Shown here piece by piece: positions 51,937-62,292 of a stretch of 64,000 bases of DNA; position 1 is the stretch's first letter, and each line of letters starts with the position of its first letter. Under the pieces are notes generated by a model. It was not told the origin of the DNA, searched no databases, and saw only the letters and a program-made list of their open reading frames with translations. The position numbers were made by a program, and so were the translations under genes. Location of the stretch: contig PTFA01000010.1 of NCBI GenBank assembly GCA_003342895.1, positions 8,995,286 to 9,059,285 of the forward strand, written 5' to 3'. Origin of the DNA: Casuarius casuarius. Lineage: Eukaryota; Chordata; Aves; Casuariiformes; Casuariidae.

Positions 51937-53505
51937 GAATACCCTTTCTAAGGATTTATTTGTTGCTGTATCCTTTTTCTGCTTGATCACTTAGGACAAA
52001 ATGACCTGTCCCTAGATAACATTTTATATGCTGGAACTAAAAATAGGAATTCTTTTCTTCTACTGTTAAATTGTAGCATTATACGTGTACAGCATGGGAA
52101 CTTGTGCAAAAAATGCTGCTAGGGATCAAGAGGAAAACCAGATAAAGGCCAAGTGTGAGAAAAGAAGGTGCTTATAGAGGGAAAGAACTGGAAATATCTG
52201 AGGGGAATTCAGTTCCAAATATTTCTAACTGTTCAAGATTCTTCCTGCTGTCTCCCTTCATACCCTTTTGAGAAATATACATGAAACCAAAAAGCATTTT
52301 GTTTAATTCCCAAGTGTAATACATGCCCATGCAAAGAAATTCCTTATTATCTCTTCAGCAAGAATCCCATCACCTAGTTTCAGAGGTATAGACCAAAAGC
52401 TGAGGGAAAGCAATCAGACCTTCTCCATTCACTTCATCAGGTTTTTGTCTTTGCCGCTACATATGGTTTTGCTACATTTTTCAAGTGATTGCAGAGCTGA
52501 AGAAAGCCTGGGACTGGTGGCTTCTCTGTTGTCTTTATAATAAGGTTCCTCATACACCCCACTGTCACATCAGGCCAGTTTCGCAACAGTTTTGCAGTGC
52601 CAATCACAGGCTTGGCAAGTCTGGGATTTCTGGTTTTCATGAGTTTCTGGTTGAACACTCACTCATCTAGCTGTTGTCTCACAGTCCTTCATTGCAAGGC
52701 TGCCAATTCACTTAGCACCACATTACAGCTTCTCTCTTGCTCTAGGACCCTATGTACCAGAAGAAACAAACCTGGCCTCTCTGGCCTCCTAACCACCCGA
52801 TTTTAGTGCATGAGAAGCTCGAGGACAGCCTGCTAGCAGGAGCTGACCCTGCTCAGAGGAGGCTCCCTGGCATGGATGCCAGCTTTGGCTGCAGTTTTGT
52901 GCAATACCCATCACATAACCCAACCGAAAGAAAAGGGAACATTGCAACTGTGTGTGTGTGACCAAAATAATCACTTAACACCCAGCCCCTGGGTCTTGCA
53001 ATATGTGGAGCCTCATGCACTGAGAGTAAGAAATTGTTCAAGAGGCTGCCATTATACTTGGGATACTAGACATCTACGTGTTTCGTGCAGTGATATCCGT
53101 TAGAGGAGTATCATCCAAAATCTTTAAGGAACTCCAATTTAGAACATGGGATTCCACAAGTTGATTCATCTATGGGGATCATGTCCCTCTAACTCTGTTT
53201 GCTTATCTCTTCCAAGCAACCTACATACAGAAAAACTCCCTGAGTCCAGGATGCCTTTAGCCATGGCAACTTTACCTTACCCCTATGTTTCTGTTGTATT
53301 TCAACTTTTGCAGGAATCTGGGTAGTGTTTAGATGTTTTGCTAAGCATTGCTCGCTCCCAGTGCCTATTATTGTGAAACCAGGACTGTACAGACTGTTGT
53401 GCTATGTTGTTTGAGTGCGTGCAAACTGAGGTAACCTTCTTTGGAAAAAATGGGAACCCAAATTATCTTTGGGTCTTGAGGGAAAAGCTACAACATGCCT
53501 TAGCG
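51937..53505. other. non-coding stretch
   Basis: No gene supported. The minus frame 52437-52658 (73 codons) has a somewhat protein-like middle (LAKPVIGTAKLLRNWPDVTV) but no splice signals that convince me and no family I recognise. The plus frame 52752-52961 is likewise unidentified. Confidence 0.5.
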
Positions 53506-53641
53506 CAAGAGTTCCCAAAAGTACTTGGCTCTGATATCAGAACAGGCAGTGGCAGAAGCAACTCTTACATATATGCATGAACAGGAGGAGGCATTTGGCT
53601 GCTTGTGAAATAAGAACACACCACATCTTTGGGAACCCCTG
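53506..53641. mobile_element. hAT-type MITE with terminal inverted repeats and 8-bp target duplication
   Basis: Left end CAAGAGTTCCCAAA (53506-53519) and the reverse complement of the right end CAGGGGTTCCCAAA (53628-53641) agree at 12 of 14 positions. The flanks are ccttagcg (53498-53505) and ccttagag (53642-53649), an 8-bp duplication with one mismatch. Terminal CA...TG, a 'ggggttcccaaa'-type end and an 8-bp duplication are hallmarks of hAT/Charlie-like elements. At 136 bp it has no room for a transposase, so it is non-autonomous. Substitutions in both ends and in the duplication suggest an old insertion. Confidence 0.8.
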
Positions 53642-56600
53642 CCTTAGAGCAAATTCACTGCCATATACCACATACTTCCTCCTCTCCTATTAGTCCTCTG
53701 ATGCAAGGTTTTTGCTTAGTAGCTGCAGAACAATTGTAGCATTCTGCAATGATATAACTTGGAGAGAAATTTCATACTAGGTGTCAGCTGACACAAGGTC
53801 CTGCAAGCACACTGCTTTGGATACCTGAGGGACCTGCTGACTTCAAATCACAAGGATTCTGGTTTCAGCCTTTAAGTAACTGGCAGGGTGCACACCCAGC
53901 ATAGCACCTGTGTGATGTAGCCTGCTAATTCCCTGCCAAAGTTTATCTTAGCATCTGACCACCACATGCAACAGTTACCTTCACTTAGGAAAAAAATGCT
54001 AACTGTGGTGCTTAAAGGTTATTGCTGTTCTAGCAGCTGTGACATCATAGCTAAGGGTAGCTACAGTACATTTCCTGTTGAAACCAAAGTGCTAATAAAA
54101 GTACATACAGAACTGAATCAAATCTAATTAGAGAGTTCAGCTAAGCCTTTTAATTGTAAGGTCCACATTTAGCCTTAAATCTAAGACAGACCTTTCTATA
54201 ACACAGGCAAAGCAAACTCATACAAAAATGCCAAAATATGTTATTGAAAAAATTTAGTATCTTTTGATATTTATCACAAGGTTTGTTATATGCAGAAGTG
54301 GCATAAAGTCACTCAGAGGCTATTGGATTCTAGTTGAACACCAATGGCTATGAGCAATAAGTCACCTGACTATTGTTTGTGACAGTCCCAAAAAGCGGGA
54401 AAGATGAGCAGGCTTTGGGCTCATGCTTGTAACTGAACCCTTTAAAGAGGAGCCAGGAGTCCACACACATAGATCCATGGCCATCTGGGGGAAGGCCAGT
54501 TAAAGAACCTTCCATTTCATTAAAAATAAACCCCCTGAGTCACTGTGATCGGCAAGTAATCCAAAGGAAGCAGGTAATACTGTCCTTCAGCAGGAACAGT
54601 TCATGCATAGTTAGCAGGATTGGAAAAATAGAGTATAATGAGTTTTTTGTGTCTGGGTGGATAATGAATGCTTTTTTAATGTCTACAGGGCTTTTATAGG
54701 TGAAATTTGAGCCAGCAAATTGGCACTATGCCAAGCCCAGCTCAGCTCCCTTCCCGAATTGGCTGCAAGGCACAATCATATTCTCTGTTCCTTCTCTCCG
54801 CTTTATCTCTTAACAGGGTAATTCCCAAAAATTTACATTAGCAGGCAGATTTGAGGAGAGGAGTGGGATAGGGGGCCTTGCTTGCTTTCTGGTAAGAGCT
54901 TAACTTGAGGTCTCCTCTCAAGAATCATTGAGATCTCATTTACTTGCATAAAGGGAGGTGGGAAACCAAACAGCCTAATATTCCCTCTTTAATATTCCTC
55001 TTTAAAATTTCTAAACAGTTTCCATGCAGAGCATCTCCCTCCCTCCTTAGTCTCTGTCCCAAGAAGCAGAACTCTGTTTAACAGAGCTCCTCCGCCTGGA
55101 GCAGCTCCTCTGTCCTTCTGAGCAGCTACTATGGTCAGAGTCGCAGGTGGAAGTGGTAATATGGAGAGGGAGGGATGTTCCTTTTGAGTTTTACAGTTTG
55201 TAGTCAACTGGTGACAATGTCAGTGCTCCCCGAGAGGCTGTGCTATGTTGTTGGCTCTTCTGGACATGTAGCACAAAAGCTATTTCCTCCCAGGACCAAG
55301 GCTCAGAACTGGTTGCAGGCATATGATGGGAGTGGGCAGACTGCAGATCCCTGCATGAATACATCTTGTAAGCCAGGATGTCTATGATTGAGACAGTGCT
55401 TCTGGTGCTTCCTCGGACTTGCAGTGCCTTTAAAGAATCTACCTGGCAAATGTACATCTGGAGAAGGCACTGCTCTGTTCTTTGTTCCTCTGGTAGGTAT
55501 GTGTGGTTATGTAAAGAAGATATTTTCTTTCTGCCAAGGAGCAGAGAAGCCTCCTAGAAAACCACCCACTGCCAGTTTTTTACCGTGAGTGTTACCCACA
55601 TTATCCCTGCCGCAGAAACATAGCCAGCTTGGAAATGGACATTATGAAAGAAAAATAATGGCTCAGCATTTCAGTCTCGATGGTTCAATGGGTTTATTTT
55701 CACTGTGCCATGGAACAAACAAGAGAGGTAGGACTGTTGAGCTGTACTTCTGGACCTGACCTAGTATCACATGCAGGCTTTGTGCCATGTGGCAATCAGG
55801 AGCTCTGTGCTCTGCCTTCCCTTGCCTGCTGCAGACATTCACAGTTTTGTTCAGATTCTCAGTACCTCTGTACTTTCACTTGTTCATCAGTGTGATAATC
55901 TGTCCTGGTACACATGGTGCATGGCACTGTAAAAGCAGCCAGGATGAGTAATGAAGATTCACGTAAATAAAAAATAATAAAGCGTTTGCCTGGTTTCTTC
56001 CTTTTGTACCAAATGAGTCTGGCATTGGAAGCCTCTGTCACAGTCAATGTCAATGTAGGCTCATCTTTCTCTGTTTTACCTGAGGGATTCATCACATCAA
56101 AGACGAGTGGACTTTTGTGTGTTTTTATTCTAACAACATCACTGTAAACATGTTACAGAGGGTGACCAAACCGTCTCTTCAATGCTAATAACTTAAGCTG
56201 AACTTCTACCTCAGGTCAAAAAGTGAAAATAACTAGGTTAATTTCTTCTTAGCTCCTAGTGGATTTGTGTTCATCAGAGAAATGAAACCAGTTGGTAACT
56301 TCCGTGTAGGAAAGTTTCAGGCTTCAAACACTACAAGAAAGCTTCTGATGCATTGGCAAGGTCATGTGTATCTCTGTACACAAACTATCCCAGGACTTCG
56401 ACTAACTCTCACTCCAGCTGTTAATCCTTCACTTTCCTGCCCTAACTAGTAAAAATCATGCAATCCTCATGTGTGTTCAGCTATGGGCAGGATGCTGTCT
56501 TTGTGGTCTGAAAGCCATTCAATTTGCTGTCTTGATATGGAAGGCATTTGACACAGATGAAAACTCTGTTTCTGAACTATGTGCCCAGTTCAGGAAGAAG

Positions 56601-56847
56601 AAACAATTTTTGAGCCAGATCCCCCAGAAAACATGATGAGCAGCTCAGAGGTCATTATCTAGAATGTGTTACGAGAAACTTTTACTTAATCTTGCTTGGC
56701 TTTGATCCCTCTGTGTCTCCCAATTTGTCATTTTTCTTTTCCTCACAGAGTAACCAAGACAAATACAACAAATAGAGGAATCAGCAAAACAGACAAACAG
56801 AAGTATCTGCTAACCTACTGGCTCACTATTTCCTGAAAGCAATGGGG
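53642..56847. other. non-coding stretch
   Basis: No gene seen. Several 60-90-codon frames at 55175-55895 occur on both strands with no recognisable domains. Confidence 0.6.
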
Positions 56848-56975
56848 AATTTAGAAACCAGAGTTGGAAAAGCCCTATTAAGTAATCTTGTCTATCCCCC
56901 TGCCAAAGCAGGTTCAAGTATGGGATGTTATTAGCCAAGCCACTTTTCAGTTTCCAGCTCTGTCTTTTAAGTGAG
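56848..56975 (-). mobile_element. CR1-type LINE 3' end fragment
   Basis: atttagaaaccagagttgga, then aaagccctattaagtaatct, then tgtctatccccctgccaaag with caggttca. This fits the sauropsid CR1 end 'ttagagttggaaaagacctattaagtcatctagtccatccccctgccaatgcagga', read on the strand opposite to CR1 transcription. It continues weakly to ttccagctctgtcttttaag. Confidence 0.65.
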
Positions 56976-57709
56976 CAGATTGTATCTAGGCTGGATAGTG
57001 CTAGAAGGGAACAGTCTAATGATCTAAAAGCTAAAACATTTGCTTGGTTCTCCAAAGCTTTGTTTGCTAAGTTCAGTCGATGAGATGGCTGTTGATAATG
57101 AGCACTGCCCTTGTAAATAGGAGTTGCCCTAATCAGTGATAATTATTGTTGGGGATCTTTACAGACAACTGGCTGAATATGAAAGGTAAAACCACTAACA
57201 GGAACAAGATGATGAAGTCAGGAATGGTTTGCAAGGAGAAGCTAGTAAGATACAAACACAACTTGATGACTGATCAGAAGCCAAGTATGATGCCATGAGG
57301 ATTTGTTTATTTCACACCAATTAACCTTTGGGTGAAAGCAGTCAGCAATTACATTCATAGAAGCTTCACAGCAAGGCAGATTGCACTAGGAAAACAATTC
57401 TGGCTCCAAGGCGTTGGGGTGTTCATCCCAGTAGCTTTGTCCACATTGATCGCATTGGTTTGGTTCCATTCCTCATGTTTGCCAACAGGATTCAGGCTTC
57501 TATTCGACATCATTTTATTTCATGTGAATTTAGAGCTGTTGAAAGGTGCTGGCTTTTCTGTTTTAGATGCTGGCTTCTCTGAATACCTATGAGAGACTCA
57601 GCAGCTAGGCAAGCTTCTCCCACTGTCCTACTGGTTCGCCTTAGTCCAGAGAACAGAACTCAGACTCCAGCTCATTCATTCTCAAGCCTCTAAGTCACAA
57701 AGATCACCT
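56976..57709. other. non-coding stretch
   Basis: No gene called. The stretch at 57155-57310 is purine-rich and reads as a coiled-coil-like peptide interrupted by three stops; see rejected items. Confidence 0.5.
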
Positions 57710-57785
57710 CATAGATCCTTAGATTTTAAGGCATGGAAGTGATCATTCTGACCATTTATTCTTATCCCCTGCAGTGTAATAGGGG
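57710..57785 (-). mobile_element. CR1-type LINE 3' end fragment
   Basis: tcatagatccttagatttta, then aggcatggaagtgatcattc, then tgaccatttattcttatccc with ctgcagtgtaatagg. This fits 'tcatagatttttaaggccagaagggaccattgtgatcatctagtctgacctcctgcataacacagg', a common reptile/bird CR1 end. Strand given by analogy to chicken CR1. Confidence 0.65.
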
Positions 57786-58596
57786 AAAGTATAAATGGCA
57801 TATGGCAAGTAACAACTTCTACACAGATAGATAGGATTTTTCCTGCCCCTTCTCTCCCCTTCCCATCCCAGTAAATGATAGTAACGTAATATAAACATTA
57901 CTGAAAGGTATAATATAAACATTCACAGACAGGAGTTCTGTTTGTATTGGTTGTTAAAGTATATCACCTCTAATTGTAGATGAGCTGTAGTTTATTAGTG
58001 ATGCTTCAGGTAATCATGAGATGTTTAGATACTGTGTTGGTGGACACCTGACTAGATTTTTACTCCCCTAACATCTCCAAGAGGAGGAAAGCCTATTAAG
58101 CTGGTGGCCTAGTCCAATGGTGAGTATAGAGAGACTGTCAGAGAAGCCTATTGCAAGAGCTGGTGCCTTCAGAGTTCAGAGGCATCTCAGGAACTCATGC
58201 TTCATCTGTGTTGGCATTTCAAAGGAGTAAAGTCACTGAAGGAAACCTGGGAGAGCTATATGATTCCACCAAATAGTAGTAAGGTACAATGGGAGAGAAG
58301 TGGTAACTCTTTGAAAGCTAGAGATAATGGGCGAAATTCATAAACATACTTTTGGCTTTGGGTCATTGGCAGAACAGAACCTGGAAAGCTGAGTGGCCTT
58401 TTATGCTCATACAGGGATGGCATTTGACATAAAAAGGTCCTTTTGCAAAAAATAGAATACCTACACACATGAAAACACCTGAAGGGCTTGATTTATACTT
58501 AGTTGTTTACCTGCTTTTGTAAATGTGCTTGAAAGGCATGTTTGTGGAACTTCTGTGTGTCTTTCAAGGCATTACTCTATGTCCTAGGATTTCGTA
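57786..58596. other. non-coding stretch
   Basis: No gene or repeat recognised. Confidence 0.6.
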
Positions 58597-58630
58597 CCAA
58601 CTATACACCAGTATAACTCCCCTGACTTCC
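58597..58630. repeat. short 'acaccagtataactcc...tgacttc' repeat fragment
   Basis: actatacaccagtataactc followed by ccctgacttcc resembles 'ttacaccagtgtaactccactgacttcaatgg', a motif repeated in sauropsid genomes. Only about 34 bp, so weak. Confidence 0.3.
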
Positions 58631-60433
58631 AAAAAAACATATCCCAAACCTTCCAATCCAAATATTTGAGCAGTCTACATCAGGAGGAGGCCTTATTCTG
58701 ATGGCCACTCAGATTAAAGTGTTCATCATTTAGTTTAGATCTATACTGGAACAAAGAAAGGTAGTCTTAGCTATAAGAAGCAAGGAGCAAAACAGAACTA
58801 TATGAATTGGCTCTGTTCCAAAAGGTCTGTTTTCTTGTTTGCACCAAGTAAAAATTATATCCCTTACATTATTTCTTTGATATCCATCTTGGCTTCCTTC
58901 TCACCTCTAGCCATATACCATTTCAATGCTTTGTCTTCCTCATCCTCCCATTTAGTTTTATCTTCTAGCTCAGTATAGTTGCCTCCTGAAAACATACCTT
59001 TGATTAAAATGTATTTATACTTTAAAGCACAAAGGATTTAAATGCACAAATGCACTACAAAGCCAAATATATTCTAATCAGAAACTTCTGTCACAGTTTG
59101 GGAATAAGAAGGTACCTTGAAGGTAGTTGGCTGTCACACATGGCTCCAAATTTTGCACCAAAGAAAGAAACTATTGTCACTCACTTGCTTCTGAGCCTAG
59201 TGCTGGGGAACACACTATATGACATAGGCTTTTGTGTGATGCACTGTGAAGAGTTTGATGGTAACACATCGTGGAGAATGCCACACACCCAACATAATCA
59301 GGTATATTAAGCCTTGATAAAGGATCTCCCAGGGAACAAAGCATCTCCAGGGTAGAATTACAGTCTGATACTCTGCTGAGTGGATTTTATTATTAAAAAT
59401 ACATGGTAAATTATAGGCCCCATATGCTCCTGATTTTACTGATTTTAAAAATAGAAAGTGAAAGCTCCCAGCTGGGGATGCAGCTGCTGCTAAATGCTGG
59501 TAGAAATCATAGCCAGGAGTGTCAGTTGTAAATGCAGCAGCCTGCAAACCAAATGGCGAGAGAGTTTTGTTTCACCTTAGTCTGCAGCTGGATCTTGTGG
59601 GGGGAGCCTCCCCCCACTGCCTGAAGGGTCAATGGTCTTGCCTCTGAGGCAGATGCAGACATGTTTAGCTGTAAGATTCTCAAATATTGATAGTGCTCAG
59701 CCAACATCATACTTCCAGGAACCTGTTGTTGTTGTCACAGTCTTCTTTTACAATCATTCAAGTCTGAGCACTTAAAAAAATGCATCCATACAGACCTCTG
59801 GGATGGAGCTGGGCTGCAGGCTTAGTTGCACCATGTTCTGGGAGGAAAAGGAAGGCCAGCTACTGAGGGGTGCAATTTTTGTGACTTACAGAAACGGTGA
59901 AGAGAAGAATGGAAACAAGTCGCTATAGGAAGTGTGTACCAATCAGCTGTGTCATGTCCTTTACAGAAGGACCAGCATCTCCCCAAGTAGTATCCCATTG
60001 CCCTCTAGGCAGAAGGTTCTGTGGGAGGGAAGCAAATGTGGACTATTGGTAAGGACAGCTGCTGAGATCAAGCATCTCCTGTTCCAGCAGAGAATATCTT
60101 GCATAGAATGATCATTGCCAATGCAACAGTAGGAAACCCTTCCCTCTGCTTGTTTTTGCTCTGTTTTGGGTTGTTTAAAATGTACCTACTTGTAAAGTCC
60201 TACAAATATCAGATTCAGCTTATCTTTTCAATCTACTATACAAAGTGGAAGGGTTTTGTATAAATGGAATTTAAAATGCAAATGTAAACAGTCCTTTTGC
60301 CTCTTTCCTTTAAAAAGAGAGGAAGAAAGAAACCATGAAAAGTGGTTTTGATCTGTTGGTGAGGCTCAGTGCAGGGTCCGTGTAATGAGAGATTCCAAGG
60401 CGGACAGTTTCTACACAGCTGCCGTCTCTTGAT
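58631..60433. other. non-coding stretch with a GC-rich palindrome
   Basis: No gene seen. It contains the perfect palindrome at 59597-59617. Confidence 0.6.
59597..59617. repeat. perfect GC-rich palindrome, 10-bp arms
   Basis: GTGGGGGGAG, a single C, then CTCCCCCCAC. Exact reverse complements around a one-base centre, very GC-rich against AT-rich surroundings. Confidence 0.95.
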
Positions 60434-60481
60434 CTTTAATGTCTACAGTGCCTCTGACTTTTACAGTGGGGAAAATAAGAA
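60434..60481 (+). repeat. possible MIR-like core, plus orientation
   Basis: ctttaatgtctacagtgcctctgacttttacagtggggaaaataa resembles 'cttaacctctcagtgcctcagtttccccatctgtaaaatggggataat' with a deletion. Weak, and directly upstream of the exon candidate. Confidence 0.3.
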
Positions 60482-60522
60482 ATGCTATCTTGTTTAATCA
60501 TGTTGTCTCCTACCTTGCTTAG

Positions 60523-60668
60523 CATTTAGTAGCTGGACTGGACCACCTAACTTGAAGACCTGCTTTAAAGGCAACTCTTTGATGAGAGAAACCCGTGTTG
60601 GAGGATTTTTGAAACAAGAGTACCCTCTAATGGAAGAGAGAAAGAAAGAGCAACTACAGCAGGAAGAG
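60523..60668 (+). CDS. candidate internal exon, charged coiled-coil-like C-terminal half (unidentified)
   Basis: Pyrimidine tract tgttgtctcctaccttgcttag ends at 60522 and gives a good acceptor. 146 nt later GAAGAG|gtaaag gives a good donor at 60668/60669. One frame is open throughout: two bases complete a split codon, then 48 codons. The first half reads FSSWTGPPNLKTCFKGNS; the second continues LMRETRVGGFLKQEYPLMEE and finishes with RKKEQLQQEE. The end is rich in Lys, Glu and Gln, as in a coiled coil. The frame meets a stop only 15 bases past the donor, consistent with an intron boundary. An alternative acceptor at 60528-60529 would start the exon at 60530. I do not recognise the family. Purine-rich DNA can mimic charged helices, and neighbouring exons are not certain. 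Confidence 0.35.
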
Positions 60669-61261
60669 GTAAAGCAGCTACAGTAGAGACAGCACATTTT
60701 CTCCCATCTGTCTTTTTATGCTAACCATTGTGCGAGAACCAGTTTCTTTCCTATTTCCACAGGAATGGTTAGATATTTTCTCCCTTCTAGTGTAAAATGG
60801 GAAGAAATTTTTTTCACTGCAAACCAAAGCCTATGAAAAATAACTCATTGCATAGCTTTGTCTAGCCACCTTCTGCCCAGAGTTGAAAAACACTTCACCA
60901 ACCTGAAAAGCTAAATGGCGTGTTCTGGTCCCAGCAGTAAGCTGCCACAGAAGCCCTGGCAGCTGAGAAGGCACAGTCAGGCATACAAGCCCACCTTTGG
61001 TTGCTGCTGTTTTGGCAAGCTACTTATCCTGGTGCAAAGTGTGCCAGCAGCAAATTGGCTCCTCTTGAGCTGCTTCTGGTGCTCAAAGGGAGCAATAAAT
61101 GGCACATGGAGTGAGAGGATGTGGTAATTGCTGTGCTGCAGGCACTTATTCTTGCACAACTAGACCAGAAGGTTCTTTCATATGAATTAGTATCAGTGCT
61201 CAGTTTGAGTTGCAATCCAATCTCTAAGGCTATGTAAGCTCAGTCTAGTATCTGAATATAA
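60669..61261. other. non-coding stretch
   Basis: If 60523-60668 is an exon this would be intron. No gene of its own was seen. Confidence 0.5.
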
Positions 61262-61340
61262 GCATTTCACAGATGGAGAAAAGCAAAACAAAAGGCTAAG
61301 TGATTTGCATTATGGTACATAACTAGGAGGTCTCCCAATT
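61262..61340 (-). repeat. MIR-like SINE core, minus orientation
   Basis: gcatttcacagatggagaaa, then aggctaagtgatttgcatta and ggtacataactagga. This is the reverse-strand MIR pattern 'cattttacagatggggaaactgaggcacagagaggttaagtgatttgcccaaggtcacacagctagg' with internal changes. Confidence 0.6.
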
Positions 61341-61642
61341 GTTCTTCCACCAGCACTTACAAGCTAGCTCTTTCCTGACTCTCATACAGAAAATGAATGA
61401 TGGTGTTCCTGTAGAGAAATAAATTCAATGTGTGCCCACTAAGTGTCCTGCCTTGGACTTTGCCTTTCTCATACTGTGTGCCATTATGTGGTTACAGGGG
61501 GTTAAGAATGGTGAAAAATGAGTTTGTCACCAGCGCCCTGATTTGTATATTCTTATAATACAGGAGTACTTTTGAATGGTGCCACAGCATATGATTACCA
61601 TTTAATCATCAGCCAACTTCATTTTGCCCTGAGCATCAGCAG

Positions 61643-61738
61643 GACTATGTGATACAAAGGATGCGCAAGCCCCATGAAGCCACATCAAACAGCAGAGGTG
61701 TGTTATGTCCAGGCATGCCTACTGCACCTACTGAATGA
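61643..61738 (+). CDS. weak candidate terminal exon
   Basis: After catcagcag (acceptor AG at 61641-61642) a frame of 31 codons runs to a TGA at 61736-61738. It starts DYVIQRMRKPHEATSNSRG and ends VLCPGMPTAPTE. The phase (0) matches the end of the candidate exon at 60668, which would make a 974-bp intron. The pyrimidine tract is only moderate. A strong donor motif, tatg|gtgagtaag, follows at 61769/61770, so the transcript, if any, might continue past this stop. Unidentified and easily chance. Confidence 0.15.
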   Translation, partial: DYVIQRMRKPHEATSNSRGVLCPGMPTAPTE

Positions 61739-61769
61739 AACATGCTCAAGCATTTCCTGAGAAAGTATG

Positions 61770-62224
61770 GTGAGTAAGTCAGATCAAGCCAGTAGCATGT
61801 CTCAGCTGTGTGCATCTTTTGTTTTGCTTGTGTTACTGGTCAATAAAATAACTAAGACTCATTGCCTCAGCTTCAAAGGTTGCATGTGTCAATCAATGTT
61901 ACGTCTGTATCATAGCATCGACATGAAAGCTGGCGTAGTATTGTAGTTAAAGTTGCAAAACAGTTTCTGCTCCAAGTCCAGTGTTTTCACTTGCTCCTGA
62001 GTTTCTGAAAGGTTCTACTTTCTAGGCTAAAATTTTCCATCACTGATCTCAGCCAGTGGCTTCTGGGGAGAAAGTTTGAGGAAAATCCATTCAACCATTC
62101 TGTGAAGGTGGAAAACAAAACAAAAACTTCTCCTGAAAATTATTTAGGAATATATTAACTTATACATCCAGTGAGGAAAACAGGAGTAGAAAACACCACT
62201 GTGCTTTCCCTTTTAGCTCATGCT
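61770..62224. other. non-coding stretch
   Basis: Nothing recognised beyond the donor-like motif at its left edge. Confidence 0.6.
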
Positions 62225-62292
62225 AGATTTACACTGGTGTTCTCTCTTGATTTCACTCTTGGTTTATACTGATTTAGGTGACACCAGAGTTA
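62225..62292. repeat. possible 'gatttacactggtgt...acaccagag' repeat
   Basis: agatttacactggtgttctc at the left and gatttaggtgacaccagag at the right form a degraded inverted pair. This resembles sauropsid repeats built on 'gatttacactggtgtaactga' and its inverse. Confidence 0.35.

Noticed and set aside
52437..52658. Minus frame with a somewhat protein-like middle (LAKPVIGTAKLLRNWPDVTV)
   Set aside because: No convincing splice sites, no family match I recognise, and too short to stand alone.
57155..57310. Coiled-coil-like reading (DLYRQLAEYER ... SKIQTQLDD ... SEAKYDAMR) after a tttacag acceptor-like motif
   Set aside because: The frame is broken by three stops within about 50 codons, and the DNA is purine-rich, so other frames also give charged peptides. 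No family was recognised. A decayed coding remnant is possible but not supported.
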